From assembly GCA_003135055.1 (NCBI GenBank), contig PLDF01000218.1:1-38351 (forward strand): a DNA stretch of 38,351 nt, written 5' to 3'. This stretch comes from Bryobacterales bacterium. Its GTDB lineage: Bacteria; Acidobacteriota; Terriglobia; Bryobacterales; Bryobacteraceae. The position numbers and the translations under genes were made by a program. A model generated the notes under the pieces. The model was not told where the DNA came from. It made no database searches and worked only from the letters and a program-made list of their open reading frames with translations. Numbering within the stretch: position 1 is the stretch's first letter; every line of letters begins with the position of its first letter. This document shows positions 1 through 8,008 of the stretch, one piece after another.

Positions 1-77
1 GATGAAACCTTTATCAGTCACGGCGCCAGCTAAGCAGCCGCGGCTCAAGTTTCAGCCCTTTCGGCCGAAATGATGTT

Positions 78-1307
78 GTGAGCGAATTGCGCTCGCAACA
101 GGCGGCTGACATGATTCGCAGGAAACGGCGGCGGCATCGGCGCTCCGCGCGCCTCAGGTGGTTGGCGATCGCACTCTTTCTTTCCGCCACCGCTCTGGTC
201 TATCGGGCCTTCTCATCGCGTAGCCGCTTCGCGCAGCCCGAGTTGGTTCCGGTCCCGGAAGCCACGTTCGCGGACCCGGTGCGGCCCGCGGTGGATCACC
301 GGCTCTCGCGGTCCGTTTATCCCTATTCGGTGATTCGTGGGGGAGCCTATTCCATCGCGGAGTTGGATGCCGCTCTCGACAACGATCTCGTCGCGTCCGC
401 CCACTACGCCGGATTCCATCGCGATAGCTTGCGCATGACCAATGCGCCCGGGCCACTTCTGAAGTATGCCTCCTATCGGATGGGAAGTTCCGTCTATTGG
501 ACCAGCCATCCGGTCCACGTCGCCACTGGGGAATCGCTAATCACGGATGGAACCAGCCTCGCCCGCGCCCGATGCGGCAACCAGCTCTCGGACTCGCCGC
601 GCGAACCAGTCGCTCGCATGGAACCGATGGAGAGGGAAATGGAGACGCCCGAGACGCCCGATCTAAACGAAGCGCCCGCCGCGGATACGCGCGCAATCGA
701 TCGGCTATTGGCTGTGCGCCCGCCGATTGCGCCGCCCGTTTCGGCGTTGGCGTTTGAGATATTTCCGCGAGTGCCGTTGTCTGCCGCCCCGGCTTCTCCA
801 GGAGGCCCAGGCGCCTCGGCGTTTCAGGCTGCGGCTTATTCGGCGCCCGTCGGCAGGAATCCCGCAAGCACTTCGGCCCCGCCGGCGCCCGCTCCCCCAT
901 CTCCGCCTCCGGTGGACTATCCCCCTGCATCAGCCGGCGAACCGAGCGAATCCAGCCTTCAACTGACCTTGCAGACGTTCCAGCAGAAGGCGGCTTTCAC
1001 GACCGTTTTAAAGGTTCCTCAGGTGAGTCTGCCAATGTTGCCCGGCGTAATTACGGGCGTAGAGAGGTTTCCGGGCGACGATCCGGATCCGGCGCCGCCA
1101 TTCAACGCTCCGGGGCCGCCCGCCACAACCACCAGCCGTTTGCCGCCTGTGACCGGCAATCCGGACTCGGGCGAAGCTCCATTGACATACGGGAACCCAA
1201 GCGAATCCGTTCCCGGGACGAGCGTCGTACCCGAGCCGGTTGCCGGCGCGCTGTTGGGTGCGGGCGTGGCGCTCCTCTGCATCGCGAAGCGCCGCCACCC
1301 GCTTTGA
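78..1307 (+). CDS. PEP-CTERM sorting-domain protein, otherwise unknown
   Basis: About 409 residues. The N-terminus is very basic (RRKRRRHRRSARLR) and is followed by a hydrophobic helix at about residues 30-45, consistent with an export signal or membrane anchor. The middle is proline-, alanine- and serine-rich and looks disordered. The C-terminus has the tripartite PEP-CTERM signature: VPEP, a hydrophobic helix, then a short basic tail (KRRH). In the known system an exosortase recognises this tail in the inner membrane and the protein goes to the surface or extracellular matrix. No exosortase gene lies in the window. The start is uncertain: GTG at 78 gives the full frame, but ATG at 111 has a weak GGCGG ahead of it and leaves the basic/hydrophobic signal intact. 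The central part matches nothing I recognise. Confidence 0.8.
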   Translation: MSELRSQQAADMIRRKRRRHRRSARLRWLAIALFLSATALVYRAFSSRSRFAQPELVPVPEATFADPVRPAVDHRLSRSVYPYSVIRGGAYSIAELDAALDNDLVASAHYAGFHRDSLRMTNAPGPLLKYASYRMGSSVYWTSHPVHVATGESLITDGTSLARARCGNQLSDSPREPVARMEPMEREMETPETPDLNEAPAADTRAIDRLLAVRPPIAPPVSALAFEIFPRVPLSAAPASPGGPGASAFQAAAYSAPVGRNPASTSAPPAPAPPSPPPVDYPPASAGEPSESSLQLTLQTFQQKAAFTTVLKVPQVSLPMLPGVITGVERFPGDDPDPAPPFNAPGPPATTTSRLPPVTGNPDSGEAPLTYGNPSESVPGTSVVPEPVAGALLGAGVALLCIAKRRHPL

Positions 1308-1386
1308 ATTACGATTCATCAAGCCGCGGAACACCGCCCCATCAGGCGCGCCCGCACGGCCAGCTCCCGAGACCGCTGATTGTCCG

Positions 1387-1433
1387 GCAACTCGGCTCGG
1401 TCCAGCAACTCGGCTCGTTCCAGCAACTCATCG
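1387..1433. repeat. 18-bp tandem repeat, about 2.5 copies
   Basis: The unit GCAACTCGGCTCGGTCCA is followed by a copy with one change (GTTCCA) and a partial third copy. It lies in the 222-bp gap between the PEP-CTERM gene and the aminotransferase gene. Nothing else is recognisable in that gap apart from a weak AAAGG about 14 bases before the next ATG. Confidence 0.75.
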
Positions 1434-1529
1434 AAGGCGTGAGAAGGAACGAGCGGCTTCCTACTTAAACAGCCCACCAAGTAAAATGAAAGTGGCGCTG
1501 GTTTTCGCCAATAAAGGTCGCACCGCCCG

Positions 1530-2642
1530 ATGCCGCTGGTTCCGCCATATATCGAATCGTTGCGCCCCTACGAGGCCGGCCGCACCATTGAATCCGTTCG
1601 CAGGCAATACGGCCTCGCCCACATCGCCAAGCTCGCGTCGAACGAGAATCCGCTGGGGTCGTCGCCCAAGGCGGTCGAGGCGATGACGCGCGCGCTGCAA
1701 GGCCTGAACCGCTATCCCGATGGCGGCTTGGAGCTTCGCGAAGTGCTGGCGCGCGAATTCGATCTCAAGGTGGACAACGTCATCGCCGGCAGCGGGTCGG
1801 AAGGCATCATGTCGAACATCATCCGCGCCTTTTTGTGCGACGAGGACGAGGTGCTTACCACCGAAGCCGCATTCATCGGGTTCCAGGTGTTGGCGAAATC
1901 GCGCGGCGTGAAGTACCGCACCGCGCCGTACGCCAATTGGCATTACGATCTGGCCGCGCTCGCGCAGCAGATCAACGCCAATACCAAGATCGTCTATCTG
2001 GCGAACCCCAACAATCCCACCGGAACCATCTTCACGCGGCGCCAGTTCGACGAATTCTACAAGCACGTGCCCGAGCGCGTGCTGATCATCCTCGACGAAG
2101 CTTATTTCGAATACGCCAAGGACAATCCGCTCTATCCCGATTCCATGCACTACCGTTACGACAACGTGATCACGCTGCGTACGTTCTCGAAGATTTACGG
2201 TCTCGCCGGCGTGCGCATCGGCTATGGTTTCGCGCATGAGGAGCTGATCCGCAATCTGCTCAAGGTCAAGCTGCCGTTTGAGCCATCGACGCCCGCCCAG
2301 GCGGCCGGAATCGCCGCGCTGCAGGACAAAGAGTTTCTGCACCGCTCGCTTGAAGTCAACGCGCGCGGCTTGAAATACCTCACCGAAGGCCTGGAGGATA
2401 TGGGCCTCACTGCGCCGCCGTCGAATGCCAACTTCGTGATGACCGTATTGCCTTCGGAAGCGGACGCCGCGCGCATTTTCGAAGAGCTGCTGGCGCAAGG
2501 CGTAGTGGTCCGTCCGCTGGCGGCGTTCGGCTTGCCGAATTGCCTCCGCATCTCCACCGGCCTCGACGACGACAACCGCCTCTGCATCGATGCATTAAGG
2601 AAAACATATGCCGCAAGTATTGGAACAGTCCATACAAGTTGA
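1530..2642 (+). CDS. hisC: HisC-family PLP aminotransferase (histidinol-phosphate or aromatic)
   Basis: A 370-residue fold-type I aminotransferase of the HisC family. Visible landmarks are the N-terminal SNENPLG motif, NPNNPTG in the middle, DEAYFEY, and the PLP-lysine segment TFSKIYGLAGVRIGYG with Lys221 as Schiff-base lysine. The length is normal for HisC. The family converts imidazole-acetol phosphate to histidinol phosphate in histidine synthesis, and several members also, or instead, transaminate aromatic amino acids. No other his gene is nearby. The 3' end overlaps the 4-hydroxyphenylpyruvate dioxygenase gene by 35 bases, so the two are co-transcribed and probably translationally coupled. 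That context favours a role as a tyrosine/phenylpyruvate aminotransferase, which is inference; the family assignment itself is firm. Confidence 0.9.
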   Translation: MPLVPPYIESLRPYEAGRTIESVRRQYGLAHIAKLASNENPLGSSPKAVEAMTRALQGLNRYPDGGLELREVLAREFDLKVDNVIAGSGSEGIMSNIIRAFLCDEDEVLTTEAAFIGFQVLAKSRGVKYRTAPYANWHYDLAALAQQINANTKIVYLANPNNPTGTIFTRRQFDEFYKHVPERVLIILDEAYFEYAKDNPLYPDSMHYRYDNVITLRTFSKIYGLAGVRIGYGFAHEELIRNLLKVKLPFEPSTPAQAAGIAALQDKEFLHRSLEVNARGLKYLTEGLEDMGLTAPPSNANFVMTVLPSEADAARIFEELLAQGVVVRPLAAFGLPNCLRISTGLDDDNRLCIDALRKTYAASIGTVHTS

Positions 2643-3735
2643 AAAGGATTTTCTGCCGCTCAACGGAACCGACTACGTCGAGTTTTACGTTGGCAACGCG
2701 CGCCAGGCCGCGCACTACTACCGCTCGGCGTTCGGGTTCCGCGTCACGGCCTATCGCGGACCCGAAACCGGCACGCGCGAGTGCGCTTCTTACGTGCTGA
2801 CGCAGAACAAAATCCGCTTCGTGCTCACCACCCCGCTCGCGCCCGAAACCGTCATCGCCGACCATGTCCGCCTGCACGGCGATGGCGTGCGCGATATCGC
2901 GCTTTGGGTGGACGATGCGGAATCCGCCTGGCGCGAAACCACCCAACGCGGGGCCAGAAGCGTGCGCGAGCCGGAGACGCTGCGCGATGCGCACGGCGAA
3001 GCGCGCATCGCGTCCATCGCCATCTACGGCGATACCATCCACAGCTTTGTCGAGCGGCGCAACTATCGGGGCGCCTTCCTGCCGGGGTTCGCAGCCGTGG
3101 AAAGCGAGGATATAGTTTCGCGCCCCGTTGGTCTGAAGTACGTCGACCACATGGTGGGCAACGTCGGCTGGGGCGAGATGAACCGTTGGGTGGAATTCTA
3201 CAGCGCGGTGATGGGCTTCCGCATGTTCAAGCACTTCGACGACAAGGACATTTCCACCGAGTATTCGGCCCTGATGTCGAAGGTGATGTCGAACGGCAAC
3301 GAGCGCGTGAAGTTTCCCATCAACGAGCCGGCCGAGGGCAAGCGCAAATCGCAGATCGAGGAGTATCTGCAGTTCTATCGCGGCCCCGGCGTGCAACACA
3401 TCGCCATGGCGACGGACAACATCGTCGAAACCGTTGGCGCCTTACAGCGGCAGGGCGTGGATTTTCTGCGCGTGCCATCGACTTACTACGACGACTTACT
3501 CTCTCGTGTGGGTCCGATTGACGAGAACCTCGCCGAGCTTCGCAAGCTGGGCATTCTGGTGGATCGCGACGACGAAGGCTACATGCTGCAGATCTTCACG
3601 CGTCCCGTGGAAGACCGGCCGACCCTGTTCTACGAAGTGATCCAGCGCAAAGGCAGCCGCAGCTTCGGCAAGGGCAATTTCAAGGCGCTGTTCGAGGCGA
3701 TTGAGCGCGAGCAGGAGCGAAGAGGGAACCTGTAG
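2608..3735 (+). CDS. hppD: 4-hydroxyphenylpyruvate dioxygenase
   Basis: A 375-residue enzyme that converts 4-hydroxyphenylpyruvate to homogentisate, the second step of tyrosine breakdown, using non-haem Fe(II). It has two vicinal-oxygen-chelate domains. The N-terminal domain starts with DYVEFYVGNARQAAHYY, and the catalytic C-terminal domain starts at about residue 176. The three iron ligands are visible: His181 in VDHMVGN, His264 in VQHIAMA and Glu343 in FYEVIQR. The C-terminal helix (GSRSFGKGNFKALFEAIE) is intact. The start is supported by AAGGA a few bases before ATG 2608, inside the end of the aminotransferase gene. The homogentisate dioxygenase and fumarylacetoacetase genes of the pathway are not in the window. 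Confidence 0.97.
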   Translation: MPQVLEQSIQVEKDFLPLNGTDYVEFYVGNARQAAHYYRSAFGFRVTAYRGPETGTRECASYVLTQNKIRFVLTTPLAPETVIADHVRLHGDGVRDIALWVDDAESAWRETTQRGARSVREPETLRDAHGEARIASIAIYGDTIHSFVERRNYRGAFLPGFAAVESEDIVSRPVGLKYVDHMVGNVGWGEMNRWVEFYSAVMGFRMFKHFDDKDISTEYSALMSKVMSNGNERVKFPINEPAEGKRKSQIEEYLQFYRGPGVQHIAMATDNIVETVGALQRQGVDFLRVPSTYYDDLLSRVGPIDENLAELRKLGILVDRDDEGYMLQIFTRPVEDRPTLFYEVIQRKGSRSFGKGNFKALFEAIEREQERRGNL

Positions 3736-3743
3736 CTCTGTGT

Positions 3744-3793
3744 GAGACAGGCCTCCCGGCCAGGCCTCCCGGCCAGGCCTCCCGGCCTGTCTC
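3744..3793. repeat. Three 13-bp repeats inside an inverted repeat
   Basis: Three perfect copies of CAGGCCTCCCGGC (3748-3786) are framed by GAGACAG on the left and CTGTCTC on the right, which are inverted complements. The whole can form a GC-rich hairpin just after the hppD stop. It has no T-tract, so it is not a classical intrinsic terminator, but it could act as an RNA 3'-end stabiliser or a palindromic repeat. Confidence 0.8.
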
Positions 3794-3874
3794 CGCCGCG
3801 CTTTCAGCCGCTCCTGGTCGACTGTTAATCGGCCTGCTTTGGACCACTACAGGCCAGTTTCTTTGCAGCCTGCT

Positions 3875-3927
3875 TTGTGGGGCAGCCAATCCTGGCTGCC
3901 GCCGGCTTTCCAGTCGGCGCTCTTCGC
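3875..3927 (+). repeat. Element A copy (left half)
   Basis: Begins TTGTGGGGCAGCCAATCC and continues through the dyad-rich GGCTGCCGCCGGCTTTCC region to GGCGCTCTTCGCC. Related copies occur at 9742-9866, 29301-29349 and 34504-34566. It lies about 60 bases before the start of the first BNR/sortilin gene, with the open frame of that gene running back through it. Confidence 0.8.
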
Positions 3928-3988
3928 CCCAGCGCGCCCAGCCCGGCCCCGCTTGCCCATCCCCCTAAATCCGTTGGACAATCTATCC

Positions 3989-6900
3989 ATGCCGTTCCGC
4001 CTGCCACCGAAGACCTCCGCGCTCGCTCTACTCTGCGCCGCCGCCCTTACGGCGCAGTTTAACCCCAACCTCTACCAGGCCATGCGCTGGCGCCAGATCG
4101 GGCCGTTCCGCGCGGGCCGCGTCACCGCCGTCGCGGGCATCCCCGGAAACGCCGCCATCTATTACATGGGAACTCCCGGCGGCGGCGTCTGGAAAACTAT
4201 CGATGGCGGCATGGTGTGGACGCCCATCTTCGATCAGGTCCCTGTCTCATCCATCGGCGCGGTCGCGGTGTCCGAATCGAAGCCCGACGTGGTCTACGTG
4301 GGCACGGGCGATGTCAGCATGGTGGGCGGCTCCGTGAACATGGGCAACGGCGTCTACAAGTCCGAGGATGCGGGAAAGACGTGGCGCCACATCGGGCTCG
4401 ACGACACCGAGCACATCGGCAACATGTGGGTGGACCCGAATAATCCCGACGTCGCACTGGTCGCCGCGCTCGGCCGCACCTATTCGAAGAGCGAACAACG
4501 TGGCGTCTTCAAGACCACCGACGGTGGCAAGACGTGGAAGAAGGTCCTCTATAAGGACGACACCACCGGCGCTATCGATATCGTATTCGCGCACGGCAAG
4601 CCGAAGATAGGCTACGTCGCGCTGATGGAGCACTACACCCGGCCCGGCGCGCGGGCGGCCATCGAATCCACCGGCACGGCGGGCGTCTACAAGACCACCG
4701 ATGGCGGCGACACCTGGACCCAACTGACCGAAGGGCTGCCCGGCGGGCGCCTCGGCCGCATCGGTTTGGCGGTCAACTCCGACGGGCGTAAGGTGTTCGC
4801 CATCGTAGCGGGCGGCGGTGGCGCCGGTGGCGCCGGCGGAGGCGGAAGCGGCGCAGGCGGACTCTACCGTTCCGACGACGGCGGCGCGACCTGGAGCCGC
4901 AGCACGCAGGATTCGCGCATTCAAGGCAGCGGTTATTTCAGCCGCGTGTTTCTCGATCCGAAGAATGCCGACGTGGTCTACGTGGCGCAGACGTCGCTCT
5001 ACCGCTCGGACGATGGCGGCAAGACGTTCAGCTCATACAAAGGCGCGCCCGGCGGCGACGACAACCACGCGTTGTGGATCGACCCCGAGGATTCGAGCCG
5101 CATGATGATGGCGAGCGATCAGGGCGGGACCATCAGCATGGACGGCGGCAAATCGTGGAGCTCATGGTACAACCAGCCGACCGGCCAGATTTACCACCTG
5201 TCAACCGACAATCGCTACCCGTATTGGGTCTACGGCACGCAGCAGGATAGCGGGTCGGTGGGCACGCTGAGCCGCGGCGATTACGGCGAGATCACCTTCA
5301 TGGATTGGGACCCGGTGGGCGGCTACGAATTCGGCTACATTGTGCCCGATCCGCTCAACAACAACCTGGTATACGCCGGCGGCCCGAGCCGCGGCCTGGT
5401 CCGCATCGACCGCACCAACCGGCAGGTTGCCACGGTTTCGCCCAGCGTGGTGCGCGGAGATACCGAATATCGCATGGCCACCAATCCGCCGCTCGGGTTC
5501 TCGCCCACCGACCCGCACATCTTATATATGGGCTCGCAGTATCTGCTGGAAACGCGCGATGGCGGCATCCACTGGAAGCGCGTCAGCCCGGACTTGACGA
5601 TGCGGGCTGCCGGTTCCGAGCCTGCGTCCCACGAGCCAGCGCCGGAGCCGGAGCCCGCAAAATCGGGCGTAACGCCGCCGGCCAGACCGCGTGCGCAAGA
5701 GCAGCAGGAGACCATTCAGCCCAACAATCGCACCGCGATCAACACCTTCTCGCCCTCGCCTGTGGCGGCGGGCGAAATCTGGGCGGGAACCAGCAACGGC
5801 GTGATCCAGCTTACGAAGGACGGCGGCGCCAACTGGCAGGACGTCTCGCCGGGCGGCCTGGGAGCGCTCTCGCAGATCAGCATGGTGGAAGCGTCGCACT
5901 TCGACGCGGCGACGGCTTATGCCGCGGTGGATCGCCATGAGGAGAACGATTTCCGCGCGCACTTCTACCGCACGCACGATTCCGGCAAGACGTGGCGGGA
6001 GACCTCGGCCGGCATTCCCGATGGCAGTTTCGCGCGCGTGGTGCGCGAAGATCCGGCGCGTAAGGGCCTGCTTTATGCCGGAACGGAAAACGCCGCTTAT
6101 GTTTCATTCGACGAGGGCGATCATTGGAGCTCGCTGCAGCTCAACATGCCGGTGACGTCCGTCCGCGACATGGTGGTGCATGGCGACGATCTGGTGGTGG
6201 CCACCTATGGCCGCGCCTTCTGGATTCTGGACGATGTGACGCCGCTGCGCCAGATCGACCGCTCGGCCGCCAATGCGCAGACATTGCTCTTCAAGCCCGA
6301 AAAGTCGCTACGCGTGCGGCTCGATTTGAATCAGGATACGCCGCTGCCGCCGGAAATGCCGGCTGGACAGAATCCGCCGAATGGCGCGATCGTCGATTTC
6401 TATCTCGCTGCGGCGCCCGCGCAGGACATCACGCTCGAAATCCTGGATAGCGCGGGGCAACTGGTGCGGCGGTATTCCACCAAGCCCGAGCCCGGCTCCG
6501 CCGAGCCGCCGCCGAACGTTCCCGATTATTGGGTGGGGCATGCGGAACCACTCACCAGGAGCGCCGGCCATAACCGCTTTGTGTGGGACCTGCGCTATGC
6601 CGCGCCGCCGGTGCTGCGCCATGAATATCCCATCTCCGCGCTCTATGGCAACACGCCCGGCCTGCCACTGGGCGCCATGGTGACGCCCGGCAACTATCGC
6701 GTAAGGCTTACTGTAAACAGCCGGAGCTTCGAGCAGCCGCTGGTGGTGGGGATAGATCCGCGCGTCGATGTTTCGAGCGAAGCACTGACGCAGCAACTCG
6801 ATCTGGAACGCAAGATTATCGGCCTGGTTGCGGACAGTTATGACTTCTACCGCAAAGCGCTGCTGCTGCGCCAGAACATCGCCGGCGATCAGAAGGAGCT

Positions 6901-7273
6901 GGAGAAGCAGACCACGAGTACCGCGGCTGTGACGGCGCTCAAGGAGTTCGACCAGAAGGCGCAGCGGCTGCAAGGACAGGAAGGCGGATTCGGCGGTGGT
7001 GGTGGTGGTGGACGGGGCGGCAGACAGGATCCGGCCTTCGCCCCGCTCAACCGCAACCTGGGGTCCCTGGCGAGCGTGGTGGATGGGCAAGACGCGGCGC
7101 CAACGCCGGTAATGCAGACGGCGTACGAGGGATACTGCAAGGATCTGGCGACGGCTGCGCAGAGCTGGAACGATCTGATGAAGACCGACCTGGGGAATTT
7201 GAACGGCGAGCTGGCGAAACAGAAACTGGGCCCGCTAGCGGCTGCGGCGGTGACGGTCCCAGCGTGTAAATAG
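3989..7273 (+). CDS. Giant secreted BNR/sortilin-like beta-propeller protein (copy 1)
   Basis: About 1094 residues. The chosen start, ATG 3989, gives a clean signal peptide (MPFRLPPKTSALALLCAAALTA). The frame is open 50 codons upstream, but that part is intergenic repeat sequence. The mature protein contains many Asp-box/BNR repeats of type (Y/F)K(S/T)-DGGKTW, for example near residues 55, 110, 160 and 230, as in sortilin/VPS10 propellers and BNR glycosidase-like proteins. Two glycine-rich stretches interrupt it (nucleotides 4807-4860 and about 6990-7023). The last third resembles a beta-sandwich (PGNYRVRLTVNSRSF) followed by a helical tail. The enzymatic role is unknown; such proteins are often named glycosyl hydrolases without proof. 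A paralogue of similar size and order lies at 31323-34577 on the other strand. Confidence 0.9.
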   Translation: MPFRLPPKTSALALLCAAALTAQFNPNLYQAMRWRQIGPFRAGRVTAVAGIPGNAAIYYMGTPGGGVWKTIDGGMVWTPIFDQVPVSSIGAVAVSESKPDVVYVGTGDVSMVGGSVNMGNGVYKSEDAGKTWRHIGLDDTEHIGNMWVDPNNPDVALVAALGRTYSKSEQRGVFKTTDGGKTWKKVLYKDDTTGAIDIVFAHGKPKIGYVALMEHYTRPGARAAIESTGTAGVYKTTDGGDTWTQLTEGLPGGRLGRIGLAVNSDGRKVFAIVAGGGGAGGAGGGGSGAGGLYRSDDGGATWSRSTQDSRIQGSGYFSRVFLDPKNADVVYVAQTSLYRSDDGGKTFSSYKGAPGGDDNHALWIDPEDSSRMMMASDQGGTISMDGGKSWSSWYNQPTGQIYHLSTDNRYPYWVYGTQQDSGSVGTLSRGDYGEITFMDWDPVGGYEFGYIVPDPLNNNLVYAGGPSRGLVRIDRTNRQVATVSPSVVRGDTEYRMATNPPLGFSPTDPHILYMGSQYLLETRDGGIHWKRVSPDLTMRAAGSEPASHEPAPEPEPAKSGVTPPARPRAQEQQETIQPNNRTAINTFSPSPVAAGEIWAGTSNGVIQLTKDGGANWQDVSPGGLGALSQISMVEASHFDAATAYAAVDRHEENDFRAHFYRTHDSGKTWRETSAGIPDGSFARVVREDPARKGLLYAGTENAAYVSFDEGDHWSSLQLNMPVTSVRDMVVHGDDLVVATYGRAFWILDDVTPLRQIDRSAANAQTLLFKPEKSLRVRLDLNQDTPLPPEMPAGQNPPNGAIVDFYLAAAPAQDITLEILDSAGQLVRRYSTKPEPGSAEPPPNVPDYWVGHAEPLTRSAGHNRFVWDLRYAAPPVLRHEYPISALYGNTPGLPLGAMVTPGNYRVRLTVNSRSFEQPLVVGIDPRVDVSSEALTQQLDLERKIIGLVADSYDFYRKALLLRQNIAGDQKELEKQTTSTAAVTALKEFDQKAQRLQGQEGGFGGGGGGGRGGRQDPAFAPLNRNLGSLASVVDGQDAAPTPVMQTAYEGYCKDLATAAQSWNDLMKTDLGNLNGELAKQKLGPLAAAAVTVPACK

Positions 7274-7281
7274 CGGCGTGA

Positions 7282-7302
7282 GCCACGCCGGATGAGCGTG
7301 GC
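7282..7302. terminator. Short stem-loop after the BNR/sortilin gene
   Basis: GCCACGC and GCGTGGC form a perfect 7-bp stem with a 7-base loop, ten bases after the stop codon. There is no T-run after it, so function as a terminator is only a possibility. The rest of 7303-7430 shows no gene. Confidence 0.35.
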
Positions 7303-7433
7303 CCGCGTACTTCCGGAAACTGGGTGTGGCTTCGACGCCGGCCTTGCCGCCTTCCAACTGTTGGCGGGCGACGGCTTGCCTAAGGGCGGCGGATTCCCAC
7401 ATAGTACGTAGCAGGATCTCCCCCCAAAAACCC

Positions 7434-7462
7434 TTGCAGGTGAACTATGTATATAGTCTAAT
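7434..7462 (+). promoter_or_regulatory. Promoter with BlaI-like operator in the spacer
   Basis: A candidate -35 TTGCAG (7434-7439) and -10 TCTAAT (7457-7462) are separated by 17 bases. The spacer carries the dyad ACTATGTATATAGT (7444-7457), with ACTAT/ATAGT arms around four bases. This resembles the ACTAnA-type half-sites of BlaI/MecI operators and fits autorepression of the repressor gene directly downstream. It is read from sequence only and is not proven. Confidence 0.6.
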
Positions 7463-7502
7463 AGTGGTGTATTGTGGTTGACTCAACATACCCCGTCCAA
7501 AA

Positions 7503-7874
7503 TTGACCAAGCTTGAGCTTCAGATCATGGAGACGCTCTGGACGCGCGGCGCGTGCTCTGTTCGAGAAATTCAAGATGCGTTTCCCGAGCATGGGCGGCC
7601 GGCTTATACAACCGTCCAAACCACTGTCTACCGGCTCGAAGGCAAAAAGGCGGTCCGCATCGCCAAGAGAGTCGGCAACGCCAATATTTTCGAGGCGGCC
7701 ATCTCTCGCCGTGCGGCGGAAAACAAGCTGATTGACGACCTGCTGGGTTTGTTTGGCGGTCGAGTGAAACCGGTGATGGCGCGGCTCATCGAATCCGGCA
7801 AGCTGACGCTGGACGACGTCAAGGAGGCCGAACACGCTGTCCGAAAGCTCGCGAGAAAGGACAAATCCCAATGA
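7503..7874 (+). CDS. BlaI/MecI/CopY-family transcriptional repressor
   Basis: A 123-residue repressor. The N-terminal winged helix-turn-helix is clear (KLELQIMETLWTRGACSVRE, then YTTVQTTVYRLEGK), and a C-terminal helical dimerisation region follows. In the known family these proteins repress their own operon and an adjacent M56 metallopeptidase receptor gene, and are inactivated by cleavage when the receptor senses a signal. Here the stop codon overlaps the ATG of the BlaR1-like gene (ATGA), the standard coupling for such pairs. The start is most likely TTG at 7503 because a stop lies eight codons upstream; no convincing ribosome-binding site is visible. ATG 7527 would cut into the helix-turn-helix domain. 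Confidence 0.9.
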   Translation: MTKLELQIMETLWTRGACSVREIQDAFPEHGRPAYTTVQTTVYRLEGKKAVRIAKRVGNANIFEAAISRRAAENKLIDDLLGLFGGRVKPVMARLIESGKLTLDDVKEAEHAVRKLARKDKSQ

Positions 7875-7996
7875 TCCCCACGTGTTTACTGCCATTGGCG
7901 AACCACCTGTGGCGATCGAGTCTCTTTGCCGGCGTAGCGGGACTGATGGCCCTCGTGTTGCGAAAAAACCGGGCCTCGTTGCGGTATTGGCTGTGA
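7871..7996 (+). pseudogene. Broken N-terminus of the BlaR1-like gene, ending at TGA codon 42
   Basis: ATG 7871 overlaps the stop of the repressor gene and reads MIPTCLLPLANHLWRSSLF, then GLMALVLRKNRASLRYWL, which is the first transmembrane hairpin of M56/BlaR1-like proteins. A TGA at 7994-7996 then interrupts the frame. The same frame continues without a shift as LTASVKFLIPFSLLISLG, the usual continuation of this motif, where a Trp codon (TGG) would normally sit. A single G-to-A change would explain it. It could be a real nonsense mutation, readthrough or a sequencing error. Confidence 0.75.
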
Positions 7997-8008
7997 CTCA
8001 CCGCCTCG

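Noticed and set aside
1461..2498. 345-codon open frame on the - strand
   Set aside because: Antisense to the HisC-family gene, which has all family motifs.
3839..3988. 50-codon N-terminal extension of the first BNR/sortilin gene
   Set aside because: It is element A and flanking sequence, no start signal precedes it, and ATG 3989 begins a standard signal peptide.
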